Source of the DNA: Agreia sp. Leaf210
GTDB lineage: Bacteria > Actinomycetota > Actinomycetes > Actinomycetales > Microbacteriaceae
Length of the DNA stretch: 64,000 nt
Reading direction: 5' to 3'
NCBI RefSeq assembly: GCF_001421485.1
Contig: NZ_LMKK01000003.1
Span: 186,001 to 250,000, forward strand
Part shown: positions 25,286-32,903 of the stretch, in pieces
Layout of the letters: each line of letters opens with the position of its first letter
Position numbering within the stretch: position 1 is the first letter of the stretch
Translations under genes and position numbers: made by a program
The notes under the pieces: model-generated
Databases searched by the model: none
Told to the model about the DNA's origin: nothing
The model's input: only the letters and a program-made list of their open reading frames with translations

Positions 25286-26491
25286 TCAGCGACTCTCGCG
25301 GCCCGCACGAGCGAGCTGGGCGGCGGCCCGTTCGAGCACGTCGACCTTCTTGCAGTACGCGAACCGCACGAGCGACGAGTACTCGCCCGCGAGCTGTTCG
25401 CCGCAGAAAGCACTGATCGGAATTCCTACGACGCCGGCGAGAGCGGGCAGTTCTCGGCAGAGCGCTGCTGCGTCGCTGTACCCCAGGGGTGCGGCATCGG
25501 CCACGATGAAATAACCGGCGCGCGGGGTGAAGACGTCGAAGCCGGCCTTGACGAGTCCCGCCGAGAGAATGTCGCGCTTCGACTGCAGAGTGCGGGCGAT
25601 CTGTTCGAAGAACTGGTCGGGCAGCCCGAGGCCGACGGCGATCGCGGGCTGAAAAGGTGCGCCGTTCACGAACGTCAGAAACTGCTTCACGGCGAGGATG
25701 GCGGTGACGATCTCGTGGGGCGCGATCAGCCACCCGATCTTCCAGCCTGTCGTGTTGAACGTCTTGCCGCCCGAGGAGATCGTCACGGTGCGCTCCCGGG
25801 CGCCGGGCAGAGTCGCGACGGGGATGTGCGGAACGTCGAAGGTGAGGTGCTCGTACACCTCGTCGGTCACGATGATCGCGTCGTGCTCGTGAGCGAGTTC
25901 GACGATCAACTCGAGTGTTTCTCGGGGGAGCACCGTGCCGGTGGGGTTGTGCGGGTTGTTGATCAGGATGACCCGGGTGCGGTCGGTCACGGCGGCGCGC
26001 AACTCGTCGTGGTCGGGTAGGAACGTGGGGACCCGCAGGGGCACGGTGCGATGGATGCCGCGGGCCAGGGCGATCACGGCGCCGTACGCATCGTAGAAAG
26101 GCTCGAGAGTGACCACCTCGTCGCCGTCGTCGACGAGGGCCAGGAGTGTGGCCGCAAGACCCTCGGTGGCGCCGGCCGTGACGAGTACCTCGCGTTCGGC
26201 GTCGACATCGAGCCCGTAGAAGCGTTTCTGGTGAGCGGCGATCGCGTCGCGGAGAATGGGCATTCCGAGGCCCGGCGGGTATTGGTTCAGTCCATCGCTG
26301 ATCGCCTGTCGTGCCGCATCGAGGATCTCGGCGGGGCCGTCTTCATCGGGAAAGCCCTGCCCGAGATTGATCGCTCCTGTCGACGTGGCGAGCGCGCTCA
26401 TCTCGGCGAAGATCGTGGAACGGATGGAGCCGTCGGGCGAGAGAAGGCCCGCGCCACGCGCTGTGCGCCGCCAAGAACCGGAGATAGTCAC
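25286..26491 (-). CDS. PLP-dependent class I/II aminotransferase
   Basis: 401 residues. Fold-type I motifs: GATEGLAATLLALVDDGDEV, NNPHNPTGTVLP, DEVYEHLTFD and the PLP lysine in SSGGKTFNTTGWKIGW. The INLGQGFPDEDGP start resembles the kynurenine/methionine aminotransferase (YbdL) and N-succinyl-diaminopimelate aminotransferase branch. Several substrates are possible and the sequence does not decide. GTG 26491 gives an N-terminus like homologues (VTISGSWRRTARGAG); TTG 26500 is an in-frame alternative. It starts just beside a DnaA-box-like sequence and is divergent from the lipoprotein gene. Confidence 0.88.
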   Translation of the reverse strand: MTISGSWRRTARGAGLLSPDGSIRSTIFAEMSALATSTGAINLGQGFPDEDGPAEILDAARQAISDGLNQYPPGLGMPILRDAIAAHQKRFYGLDVDAEREVLVTAGATEGLAATLLALVDDGDEVVTLEPFYDAYGAVIALARGIHRTVPLRVPTFLPDHDELRAAVTDRTRVILINNPHNPTGTVLPRETLELIVELAHEHDAIIVTDEVYEHLTFDVPHIPVATLPGARERTVTISSGGKTFNTTGWKIGWLIAPHEIVTAILAVKQFLTFVNGAPFQPAIAVGLGLPDQFFEQIARTLQSKRDILSAGLVKAGFDVFTPRAGYFIVADAAPLGYSDAAALCRELPALAGVVGIPISAFCGEQLAGEYSSLVRFAYCKKVDVLERAAAQLARAGRESR

Positions 26492-26518
26492 GAACACCAA
26501 ACCTACCGCCAGCGGCTC

Positions 26519-26527
26519 TGTGGATAA
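26519..26527 (-). promoter_or_regulatory. DnaA-box consensus TTATCCACA
   Basis: TGTGGATAA on the + strand is the exact complement of the consensus DnaA box TTATCCACA. The same 12 bases TGTGGATAACTT recur at 63769-63780. Single copies occur by chance and as DnaA regulatory sites; no cluster is present, so it is not an origin. Confidence 0.5.
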
Positions 26528-26554
26528 CTTTCCCCGTCATCCGCCGTCATCCTT

Positions 26555-26560
26555 TACGGT
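26555..26560 (+). promoter_or_regulatory. -10 box TACGGT of the lipoprotein gene
   Basis: TACGGT lies 6 bases before ATG 26567, again the leaderless spacing seen at several genes in this window. Confidence 0.4.
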
Positions 26561-26566
26561 GTACCC

Positions 26567-27130
26567 ATGTTCGGTCAGAAACGCGGTTCGTCTGTTCGGC
26601 GATCTCTGTTCGCAATCGGCCTAGTCATAGTCATGCTTTCTGCAGCTGGCTGCACTCGCGCCCAAGGCGGAAGTGGACCAACCACAGGGTCTCCGATAGC
26701 GACTCAAGCGACATCTCGTGAAGAAGCCGAAACAATCGCGACCGAGAGTTACGAGAGTTTTCTTGCTGTCAGCGATGAAGTGGGTGCCCAAGGAGGATCC
26801 GATACTACAAAGCTGTCTCAGGTTTCAGAGGGAGAAGCGCTCAAAGAGATCGTTCAAAATATGAGCGAACTTAGTGAGGCCGGTCTTCGGATTACCGGAG
26901 CAACTGGACTCGTTTACGTCGAAGTTGCTGACTGGGACGACAGTCGGATCCGGGCCTACATCTGTGAAGATGTGGGAGCTGTTGACCTCCTTGATTCCCA
27001 GGGCAACTCCCTCGTTTCTCCTGACCGTTTGTCGATTACGCCATTCGAAGTCGAGTTGAAACGCAGCCAAGATTCACTCTTCTTGCTGTCCGAGAGGAAG
27101 GTATGGACGGGAAAGAATTTCTGCGAGTAG
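26567..27130 (+). CDS. Hypothetical lipoprotein, AT-richer than neighbours
   Basis: 187 residues. A basic start, hydrophobic helix and lipobox LSAAGC (Cys near residue 29) mark a lipid-anchored secreted protein. The mature part is hydrophilic, with a Ser/Thr/Gly-rich linker and a small alpha-beta domain ending in a single Cys near the C-terminus. I do not recognise the family. Base composition differs from the surroundings: in 26821-26880 only 28 of 60 bases are G or C, and AAA, CAA and TTT codons are frequent. The next gene starts inside its 3' end, so the two are coupled. Confidence 0.85.
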   Translation: MFGQKRGSSVRRSLFAIGLVIVMLSAAGCTRAQGGSGPTTGSPIATQATSREEAETIATESYESFLAVSDEVGAQGGSDTTKLSQVSEGEALKEIVQNMSELSEAGLRITGATGLVYVEVADWDDSRIRAYICEDVGAVDLLDSQGNSLVSPDRLSITPFEVELKRSQDSLFLLSERKVWTGKNFCE

Positions 27131-27933
27131 CAGTTCTGGGCTCGTTAGTCGTTTTAGGCATATTCGTGCCCGTGCAGGCTTCTGCTGCGAACGCGGCGGG
27201 TTGTTCTCAAATCGATCAGTGGACATCGGGGTGCGGGGAGGTGTCCGGCGGCGGGGTCAATGTCGGGGTGGGCGGTAGCAGCCCCGGCAGCGGCGGATCG
27301 GGTGGCGGTGGCGGCGCTCAGGAGTCCGGCGGCGGCGAGTCTGGCGAACCCGGGGGCGGCGGTGTTGAGGTTCCGTGCATCGCGACGAATGAGGAGCTGT
27401 GCGACGAAGTGCGGCTCGACGCGCCGAACGCGGGCAATCCAGCGGCGCCAGGCGTCACGACGGGCGAAGTCGCTCACCTCGTACCGGCCGTCAGCGCGCA
27501 AGGCATGGAGCCGAGGGGCTTCATGGTGGTCGGGCTTCCGACGAACTTCTACGCCGACGCCACGTCATCGACCGTGACGACGACCCTGCTGGGAACTCCG
27601 GCCGAGGTTCGGTTCACGCCTGTGTCCTTCACCTGGGACCACGGCGACGGCTCCAGCATGACGAGCGGAACGGGCGGCGCCACGTGGTCAGCTCTGGGCC
27701 TGGCTGAGTTCTCAGAGACAGCGACGAGTCACGTCTTCGTTCGCGCCGGCGACTACACGATCTCGCTCACCATCCGCTATTCCGCGGAATACCGAATCGG
27801 CGGCGGCGCGTGGCAGGCGCTCGCGGGAACGGTGCCCTCCACATCGCCGCCGCTGACGGCTTCGGCGAAGGCCGCTAAGACGGTGCTCGTGGCTGACAAC
27901 TGCGGGCAGCGACGCGTATCTCCGGGATGCTGA
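27103..27933 (+). CDS. Secreted PKD-like protein with Gly-rich linker
   Basis: 276 residues. A signal peptide (about 1-29, ending ASAANA) precedes a short Cys-containing segment, a low-complexity Gly/Ser linker (about 46-87) and a beta-rich domain at about 130-265. That domain carries the PKD-like signature SFTWDHGDG and SHVFVRAGDYTISLTI. PKD domains mediate extracellular protein or carbohydrate contacts. The protein has two N-terminal and two C-terminal Cys, possibly disulphide-bonded. The ATG at 27103 lies inside the lipoprotein gene (28-bp overlap, different frame), so a paired surface function is likely. No enzymatic motif is visible. No sortase motif or membrane anchor is seen. Confidence 0.8.
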   Translation: MDGKEFLRVAVLGSLVVLGIFVPVQASAANAAGCSQIDQWTSGCGEVSGGGVNVGVGGSSPGSGGSGGGGGAQESGGGESGEPGGGGVEVPCIATNEELCDEVRLDAPNAGNPAAPGVTTGEVAHLVPAVSAQGMEPRGFMVVGLPTNFYADATSSTVTTTLLGTPAEVRFTPVSFTWDHGDGSSMTSGTGGATWSALGLAEFSETATSHVFVRAGDYTISLTIRYSAEYRIGGGAWQALAGTVPSTSPPLTASAKAAKTVLVADNCGQRRVSPGC

Positions 27934-28074
27934 ATCCCACGGAATGGCTGAGCGCGACGCGGCCCGTGGCGACTCAAAGCTCGGCCCGAGCGATACGGCA
28001 GTCCGTTTTCAGCCCACGCATAGCCAACGTCCAGCTTCGATGGCGATGCTTATGGGGCTTGGAAGGAGCACCCA

Positions 28075-29832
28075 TTGTCTGAGAACACCGACAACCCGAT
28101 CAACCCGGCGGCAGCCGAGGGCGTTGACCGCGACGACACCACGAACACCGGTTCGAGCCCCGCCGCCACCGAGCACGCCCCCGCCTTCCCCCACTACGCA
28201 CCCGGCGCATCCGCCGCGACACCCAACCCGGCGACCGAGCCTGAGGCAACTGCGCCGCAGCCCCCGTCTCCGCAGCCTCATACTCCGCAGCCCGCAGCTG
28301 CGCCGTACACCCCGGGCTACTCGCAGACGCCCGCCGCCGCACCGCAGCCTCCGCAGCACACCGCGCCGACGCAACCTGTTCACGGCACTACCGCGCAGTA
28401 CGCCGCACCGCACAACCAGACCCCAGCAGGCCCTCCTGCGCCCCACCAGCCGCAGGCCAACCAGACCCAGCCGACTCTGCCCTACGCCGCTGCACCGGGT
28501 AACTACGGAAACGGCTCTTTCGGCCAGCCGCCTCAGCAGCCGCCGGTCGCGGGAGCGGACACCTCCGGCTCCAAGGCCCCCAAGAAGCGTGGGGCGACCC
28601 TGATTGTCGCCGCTCTCGCCATTGCGGCGCTCGTCGGCGGCGCATCCGGGGCTGGAATCACCGCGCTGACGCTGAACCAGAACCAGCAGACCTCGAGCTC
28701 GAGCGCATCCGGCCCGCAGACCATCACGGTGAACGACGCGAATGACGCGACGCTCGCCACGGCGGTCGCCGCCAAGGCATCGCCCTCGGTCGTCACGCTC
28801 TCGGTCAACGACGGACAGTCGGGCGGAACGGGCTCGGGCGTCATCCTCTCGGACGACGGCTACATCCTCACCAACACCCACGTGGTCACACTCGACGGTG
28901 CGACGGGAAAGCCGACCATCCAGGTCACCACGAACGACGGACGGATCTTCTCCGGAACGCTCGTCGGCACCGATCCCGTGGCAGATCTCGCCGTGGTCAA
29001 GCTCGACAAGGCGAAAGACCTCACTCCGATCACCTGGGGTGACTCGTCCAAGCTCAACGTGGGTGACTCCGTTGTCGCCATCGGCGCACCACTCGGTCTC
29101 TCGGGAACGGTGACGACCGGCATCGTCAGTGCTCTGAACCGCGCGATCACCGTCGCGTCGTCGGCTGCGCCCAAGGGTGACACCGACTCGACTCCTCCCG
29201 ACCAGAACGGCGCACCGGGCGACGGCACGCAGCAGAACCCCTACGACTTCTGGAACTTCGACATTCCCGGCCAGGGAGGTTCCGAAGCTCCGAAGCAGGC
29301 TCAGGCCACGTCGAGCATCTCGCTTGCCGTCATCCAGACCGACGCTGCCATCAACCCCGGCAACTCGGGAGGTGCGCTGCTGAACGACAAGGGTGAACTC
29401 ATCGGAATCAACGTGGCGATCGCCAGCGCAGGTTCTAGCTCGAGTTCGTCTGGACAGTCGGGCTCGATCGGAGTGGGATTCTCCATTCCCGCAGACCTCG
29501 CTAAGCGCATTTCCGAAGAGATCATCAAGAACGGCGCCGGAAGCCACGGACTCCTCGGTGCCTCTGTGGGCGACGCCAGCTCGGATCAGGCACTCGCCAG
29601 CGTCACCGCAGGAGCCCTCGTGAAAGAGGTCTCATCGGGCGGAGCTGCGGAGAAGGCGGGAATCAAGGCTGGCGACGTGATCACGGCCTTCAATGGCATC
29701 CCCGTGGCCGGCGCGACCGACCTTACGGCGCAGGTTCGCAGTCTCGCTGCGGGCTCCGACGCCAAGCTCACGGTCTACCGTGACGGCAAGAACCAGGACA
29801 TCGATGTGAAGCTCGGAGAGCTCACCCAGTAA
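28075..29832 (+). CDS. HtrA/DegP-like trypsin-type protease with PDZ domain
   Basis: 585 residues. A Pro/Ala/Gln-rich cytoplasmic region of about 170 residues is followed by one membrane helix (about 174-198), a trypsin-like domain and one PDZ domain (about 490-580). The triad is visible: His269 in TNTHVV, Asp304 in VADLAVVKLD and Ser431 in NPGNSGGALL. The protease domain would face outside and handle damaged cell-envelope proteins. The trypsin domain contains an unusually long Ser/Gly/Asn-rich insert (about 363-411) before the strand leading to Ser431. TTG 28075 is chosen because GGAAGGAG lies about 6 bases upstream and no better start follows before the domain. A strong terminator follows. 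Confidence 0.9.
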   Translation: MSENTDNPINPAAAEGVDRDDTTNTGSSPAATEHAPAFPHYAPGASAATPNPATEPEATAPQPPSPQPHTPQPAAAPYTPGYSQTPAAAPQPPQHTAPTQPVHGTTAQYAAPHNQTPAGPPAPHQPQANQTQPTLPYAAAPGNYGNGSFGQPPQQPPVAGADTSGSKAPKKRGATLIVAALAIAALVGGASGAGITALTLNQNQQTSSSSASGPQTITVNDANDATLATAVAAKASPSVVTLSVNDGQSGGTGSGVILSDDGYILTNTHVVTLDGATGKPTIQVTTNDGRIFSGTLVGTDPVADLAVVKLDKAKDLTPITWGDSSKLNVGDSVVAIGAPLGLSGTVTTGIVSALNRAITVASSAAPKGDTDSTPPDQNGAPGDGTQQNPYDFWNFDIPGQGGSEAPKQAQATSSISLAVIQTDAAINPGNSGGALLNDKGELIGINVAIASAGSSSSSSGQSGSIGVGFSIPADLAKRISEEIIKNGAGSHGLLGASVGDASSDQALASVTAGALVKEVSSGGAAEKAGIKAGDVITAFNGIPVAGATDLTAQVRSLAAGSDAKLTVYRDGKNQDIDVKLGELTQ

Positions 29833-29847
29833 TCGATCTGCGTGTCG

Positions 29848-29883
29848 GCGATCCCCGGACGGCTTCGGCTGTCCGGGGATCGC
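29848..29883 (+). terminator. Strong hairpin terminator after the HtrA gene
   Basis: Perfect 13-bp stem GCGATCCCCGGAC / GTCCGGGGATCGC with loop GGCTTCGGCT, 15 bases after the stop codon. No U-tract, consistent with actinobacterial hairpin-only terminators. Confidence 0.8.
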
Positions 29884-30010
29884 TGCGTGCCGGGGGAGAC
29901 CGCGAACAGATGCGCCGATGAGGCCTGCGATAGGCTCGTTCGGCCAGTGTCGGCGCGACGACATCGAATCCCGCGTGCGACAGGGCACCAGAACACAACG
30001 AGTGGATGCC

Positions 30011-31078
30011 ATGACCCCGAACACCCCAGCGAGCTCACTGCCCGGCGTCTCTTACGTCATGCCGGTGCTCAACGAGGTCACCCACGTCGAAGCGGCGATC
30101 GACAGTCTGCTCTCTCAGGACTACCGCGGTCCGTTCGATGTGATCGTGGCACTCGGACCGAGCATCGACGGAACCACCGAGCTCGTCGAGCGTCTCTCGA
30201 GGATTGATCCGCGCATCCAGGTGATCGACAACCCCACGGGCTCGACTCCCAGCGGCCTGAATGTGGCGATCAACGCCTCGCACAATCCGATCGTTGTTCG
30301 GGTCGACGCGCATTCGGTGCTTCCGACGGATTACACGCGGATCGCCGTCGAGACGATGGCGCGCACGAATGCCGCGAACGTCGGCGGCATCATGCAGGCC
30401 GAGGGCACGACGCCGTTCGAGGATGCCGTCGCCGCGGCTTACGGGTCGCCGATCGGACTCGGAGGAGGTCAACACCACCTCGGTGGTGAAGAAGGTCCGG
30501 CGGAGACCGTCTACCTCGGGGTCTTCCGCCGCGAGTGGATCAAGCGGGTGGGCCTCTTCAACGAGGAGATCCGCCGCGGCCAGGACTGGGAGCTCAACCG
30601 GCGCCTGCGCGAAGCCGGGGGAGTCGTCTGGTTCACGCCCAAGCTCACGGTCGTCTACCGCCCGCGGCCGTCACTCGAGAAGCTCGGCCGGCAATTCTTC
30701 TCCACAGGCCTCTGGCGGGGGGATCTGGCCCGGCGGTTCTTCAGCTCGAACGCGCTCAAGTACTTCGCTCCGCCCGTGGCGGTGCTCAGCGTGGCTCTCG
30801 GCCTCCTGCTGGGATGCTTCGGGTACTTCGGCCTGGTCGGGAATGCCCAAGGCCCCGCGCTGGTGATCTCCTGGATCTTCACGGCGCTCTTCATCTTTCC
30901 CATCCTCTACCTGCTGCTCGTGGTCGTGGCGTCGATCGGCATCGCTGCCCGTCGAGGTATTCGCACGGGTGCATGGTTTCTCGTAGTCTTGCCGTGCATC
31001 CACTTCAGTTGGGGAACGGGCTTCATTCTGGGGTTCCTGAAGCTCACGAGCAATATCACCGCGCACACCGGAAGGTAA
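30011..31078 (+). CDS. GT2 glycosyltransferase with C-terminal membrane helices
   Basis: 355 residues. GT-A fold family 2: VSYVMPVLNEVTHVEAAIDS at the N-terminus, VVRVDAHSVL with the nucleotide-binding acidic residue, and GQDWELNRRLREAGG as the catalytic ED-like motif. Two or three hydrophobic segments (about 255-345) anchor it in the membrane. This layout fits enzymes that extend lipid-linked sugars or wall polymers. ATG 30011 is used; an in-frame start at 29918 would add 31 residues of non-conserved type. It is followed after 2 bp by the CDP-alcohol transferase gene, giving a tight cluster. Confidence 0.88.
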   Translation: MTPNTPASSLPGVSYVMPVLNEVTHVEAAIDSLLSQDYRGPFDVIVALGPSIDGTTELVERLSRIDPRIQVIDNPTGSTPSGLNVAINASHNPIVVRVDAHSVLPTDYTRIAVETMARTNAANVGGIMQAEGTTPFEDAVAAAYGSPIGLGGGQHHLGGEEGPAETVYLGVFRREWIKRVGLFNEEIRRGQDWELNRRLREAGGVVWFTPKLTVVYRPRPSLEKLGRQFFSTGLWRGDLARRFFSSNALKYFAPPVAVLSVALGLLLGCFGYFGLVGNAQGPALVISWIFTALFIFPILYLLLVVVASIGIAARRGIRTGAWFLVVLPCIHFSWGTGFILGFLKLTSNITAHTGR

Positions 31079-31080
31079 CC

Positions 31081-31890
31081 GTGTCACCGACGTCAACGCG
31101 AGGACGGCCGTCCTCGATCGCCGAGCTGCGCGCTGTCGCCCAGCCTCCTGAGGTTCGAGGCCGCCGCAATGCCGAGCACTGGACCGCGTCGCTCTACCTG
31201 CGCAACATCTCTCCTTATCTGACCTGGTTGCTGCTCAAGACGTCGATCTCGGCGAACGGGGTCACCGGCCTCATGATCCTCGTGGGATGGTCGACGGCGG
31301 CCGCGCTTCTCATTCCGGGCATCGGAGGGGCTTTCCTCGCTCTGGTGCTCGGCCAGTTGCAGATGCTCGTCGACTGCTGCGACGGGGAGGTCGCGCGCTG
31401 GCGGGGAACCTCCTCTCCCGCCGGGGTCTTCCTCGACAAGGTCGGCCACTACACGACCGAATCGCTGATTCCCATCGCCCTTGGCATCCGGGCGGCCGGC
31501 TTTCCGTTCGACGCACCGGCCGACTATCTCTGGACGACTCTGGGCTTCGCCCTCGCCCTCGTCATCGTTCTGAACAAGGCACTGAACGACATGGTGCATG
31601 TGGCTCGGGCCAACGCGGGGCTCAGCAAGCTCGCCGACAAGCAGGGGGAATCCGAGCCGTCTCAGCGTCTTGTTGCGCGGCTGCGCAGACTGGCTCGATT
31701 CGTCCCCTTCCACCGCCTCTACCACTCCGTCGAACTCACGATGTTGGCGTTCGCCTTCGCCGCCCTCGGCCTCGTCATCGGAGGTCCTCTTGCCGACCGC
31801 ATCCTGGTGAGCGCTCTGCTGCCCCTCGCGGTGCTGGCTCTCATCGGACACTTCGTCGCGATCATGGCGTCGAAGCGGGTGCGCTCATAG
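31081..31890 (+). CDS. CDP-alcohol phosphatidyltransferase-like membrane protein
   Basis: 269 residues, about six hydrophobic segments. The CDP-alcohol transferase motif D-x2-DG-x2-AR-x8-G-x3-D-x3-D is visible at 98-123 as Asp98, Asp101-Gly102, Ala105-Arg106, Gly115 and Asp119, but the last position is His123 instead of Asp. That last Asp is proposed to be the catalytic base in structurally studied members. The protein may therefore use His in its place or bind another substrate. Neighbouring glycosyltransferases and a CDP-glycerol transferase-like gene suggest it attaches a phosphate-linked alcohol in surface glycopolymer synthesis, which is inference. GTG 31081 follows the previous stop by two bases. 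Confidence 0.85.
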   Translation: MSPTSTRGRPSSIAELRAVAQPPEVRGRRNAEHWTASLYLRNISPYLTWLLLKTSISANGVTGLMILVGWSTAAALLIPGIGGAFLALVLGQLQMLVDCCDGEVARWRGTSSPAGVFLDKVGHYTTESLIPIALGIRAAGFPFDAPADYLWTTLGFALALVIVLNKALNDMVHVARANAGLSKLADKQGESEPSQRLVARLRRLARFVPFHRLYHSVELTMLAFAFAALGLVIGGPLADRILVSALLPLAVLALIGHFVAIMASKRVRS

Positions 31891-31895
31891 GCGAC

Positions 31896-32795
31896 GTGCC
31901 GACGCCCGGGGTGCCGACGCCCGAGGCGCAAACGCCCGCCGTGGGGGTCGTCGTGCTGACCCAGGGCAAGAGGCCCGATGACCTGCGCCGCGGTCTCGAG
32001 TCGACTCTCGCTCAGACGGGAGTAGTGCTCGACATCGTCTGCGTCGGCAACGGCTGGGTGCCGAAGGGGCTGCCGGATGGTGTCGCCTCGCTGGCCCTGC
32101 CCGAGAATCTCGGTATTCCTGCGGGCCGCAACGCTGGCGTCAGTGCGGTCTCGGGGGAGTTCATCTTCTTTCTCGACGACGACGCGAGCATCCCGTCGAC
32201 GACTTTCCTCCTCGACGCCATCGATGTCATCCGACGAGATCAGCGCATCGGACTCCTGCAGCCGCGGGTGGTCGACCCGCGGGGCGTGACGAATCCCCGT
32301 CGCTGGACCCCGCGCATCCGCAAGGGCGACCCTCGTGTCTCGTCGCCCGTCTTCTCCGTGTGGGAGGGCGCGGTGCTCCTGCCCCGATCCGTCTTCGATG
32401 CGACGGGTGGGTGGGCGGCGCCGTTCTTCTACGCACACGAGGGTATCGAACTCGCGTGGCGCGTCTGGGATCAGGGCCTCATCACCTGGTACGCGGGCGA
32501 GCTTGTGGCGAATCACCCCGCCATCGAGCCGACCCGGCACTCGTTTTACTACCGTCTCAACGCCCGGAACCGGGTCTGGTTGGCCAAGCGCAACCTGCCC
32601 GCGGTGCTCGTTCCCGTCTACGTCGGCGCGTGGACAGGCATCCAGATTCTTCGCTGGGCCCGCCGCCCGACAGCACTGCGTGCCTGGTTCGGTGGTTGGC
32701 TCGCAGGCTGGCGCGAAGACGCCGGCGAGCGGCGGCCGATGCGCTGGCGCACCGTCGCGCGGATGACGAGGGCCGGCAGGCCGCCGATCGTCTAG
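31896..32795 (+). CDS. GT2 glycosyltransferase, soluble type
   Basis: 299 residues. GT-A family 2 with VVVLTQGKRPDDLRRGLEST at the start, NLGIPAGRNAGVSAVSGEFI, the DxD-type motif FFLDDDAS and the acceptor region FFYAHEGIELAWRVWDQG. This GAGRN..DDD pattern is typical of rhamnosyl-like wall glycosyltransferases. The first codons encode a short VPTPGVPTPEAQTP repeat. GTG 31896 lies six bases after the stop of the previous gene, and GTG 31911 is an alternative. It belongs to the 30.0-32.8 kb cluster. Confidence 0.87.
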   Translation: MPTPGVPTPEAQTPAVGVVVLTQGKRPDDLRRGLESTLAQTGVVLDIVCVGNGWVPKGLPDGVASLALPENLGIPAGRNAGVSAVSGEFIFFLDDDASIPSTTFLLDAIDVIRRDQRIGLLQPRVVDPRGVTNPRRWTPRIRKGDPRVSSPVFSVWEGAVLLPRSVFDATGGWAAPFFYAHEGIELAWRVWDQGLITWYAGELVANHPAIEPTRHSFYYRLNARNRVWLAKRNLPAVLVPVYVGAWTGIQILRWARRPTALRAWFGGWLAGWREDAGERRPMRWRTVARMTRAGRPPIV

Positions 32796-32858
32796 ACGGC
32801 GCACCAGCGCTGTTCCCGGATGCCTCGAGCTCGTTGATCACGATTGGCTACCGGTAGA

Positions 32859-32875
32859 GCCCCCTGGTCGGGGGC
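32859..32875 (+). terminator. Short GC hairpin before the CDP-glycerol transferase gene
   Basis: GCCCCC / GGGGGC with loop TGGTC, between the second GT2 gene and the start at 32904. The stem is only 6 bp and there is no U-tract. It may end the upstream unit, since the next gene appears to have its own promoter at 32892. Confidence 0.35.
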
Positions 32876-32891
32876 CGTAGCGGAGGCTGAG

Positions 32892-32897
32892 TACCCT
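32892..32897 (+). promoter_or_regulatory. -10 box TACCCT of the CDP-glycerol transferase-like gene
   Basis: TACCCT is exactly 6 bases before GTG 32904, predicting a leaderless mRNA; no ribosome binding site is seen. Confidence 0.45.
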
Positions 32898-32903
32898 TGA
32901 AAC

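Noticed and set aside
26519-26527. DnaA box as sign of a replication origin
   Set aside because: Only one exact box is present, with no cluster, AT-rich unwinding region, dnaA or dnaN nearby.
27103-27130. Overlap of lipoprotein and PKD-like genes as a frameshift of one gene
   Set aside because: The second frame begins with its own start codon and complete signal peptide, and the first protein ends in a plausible C-terminus.
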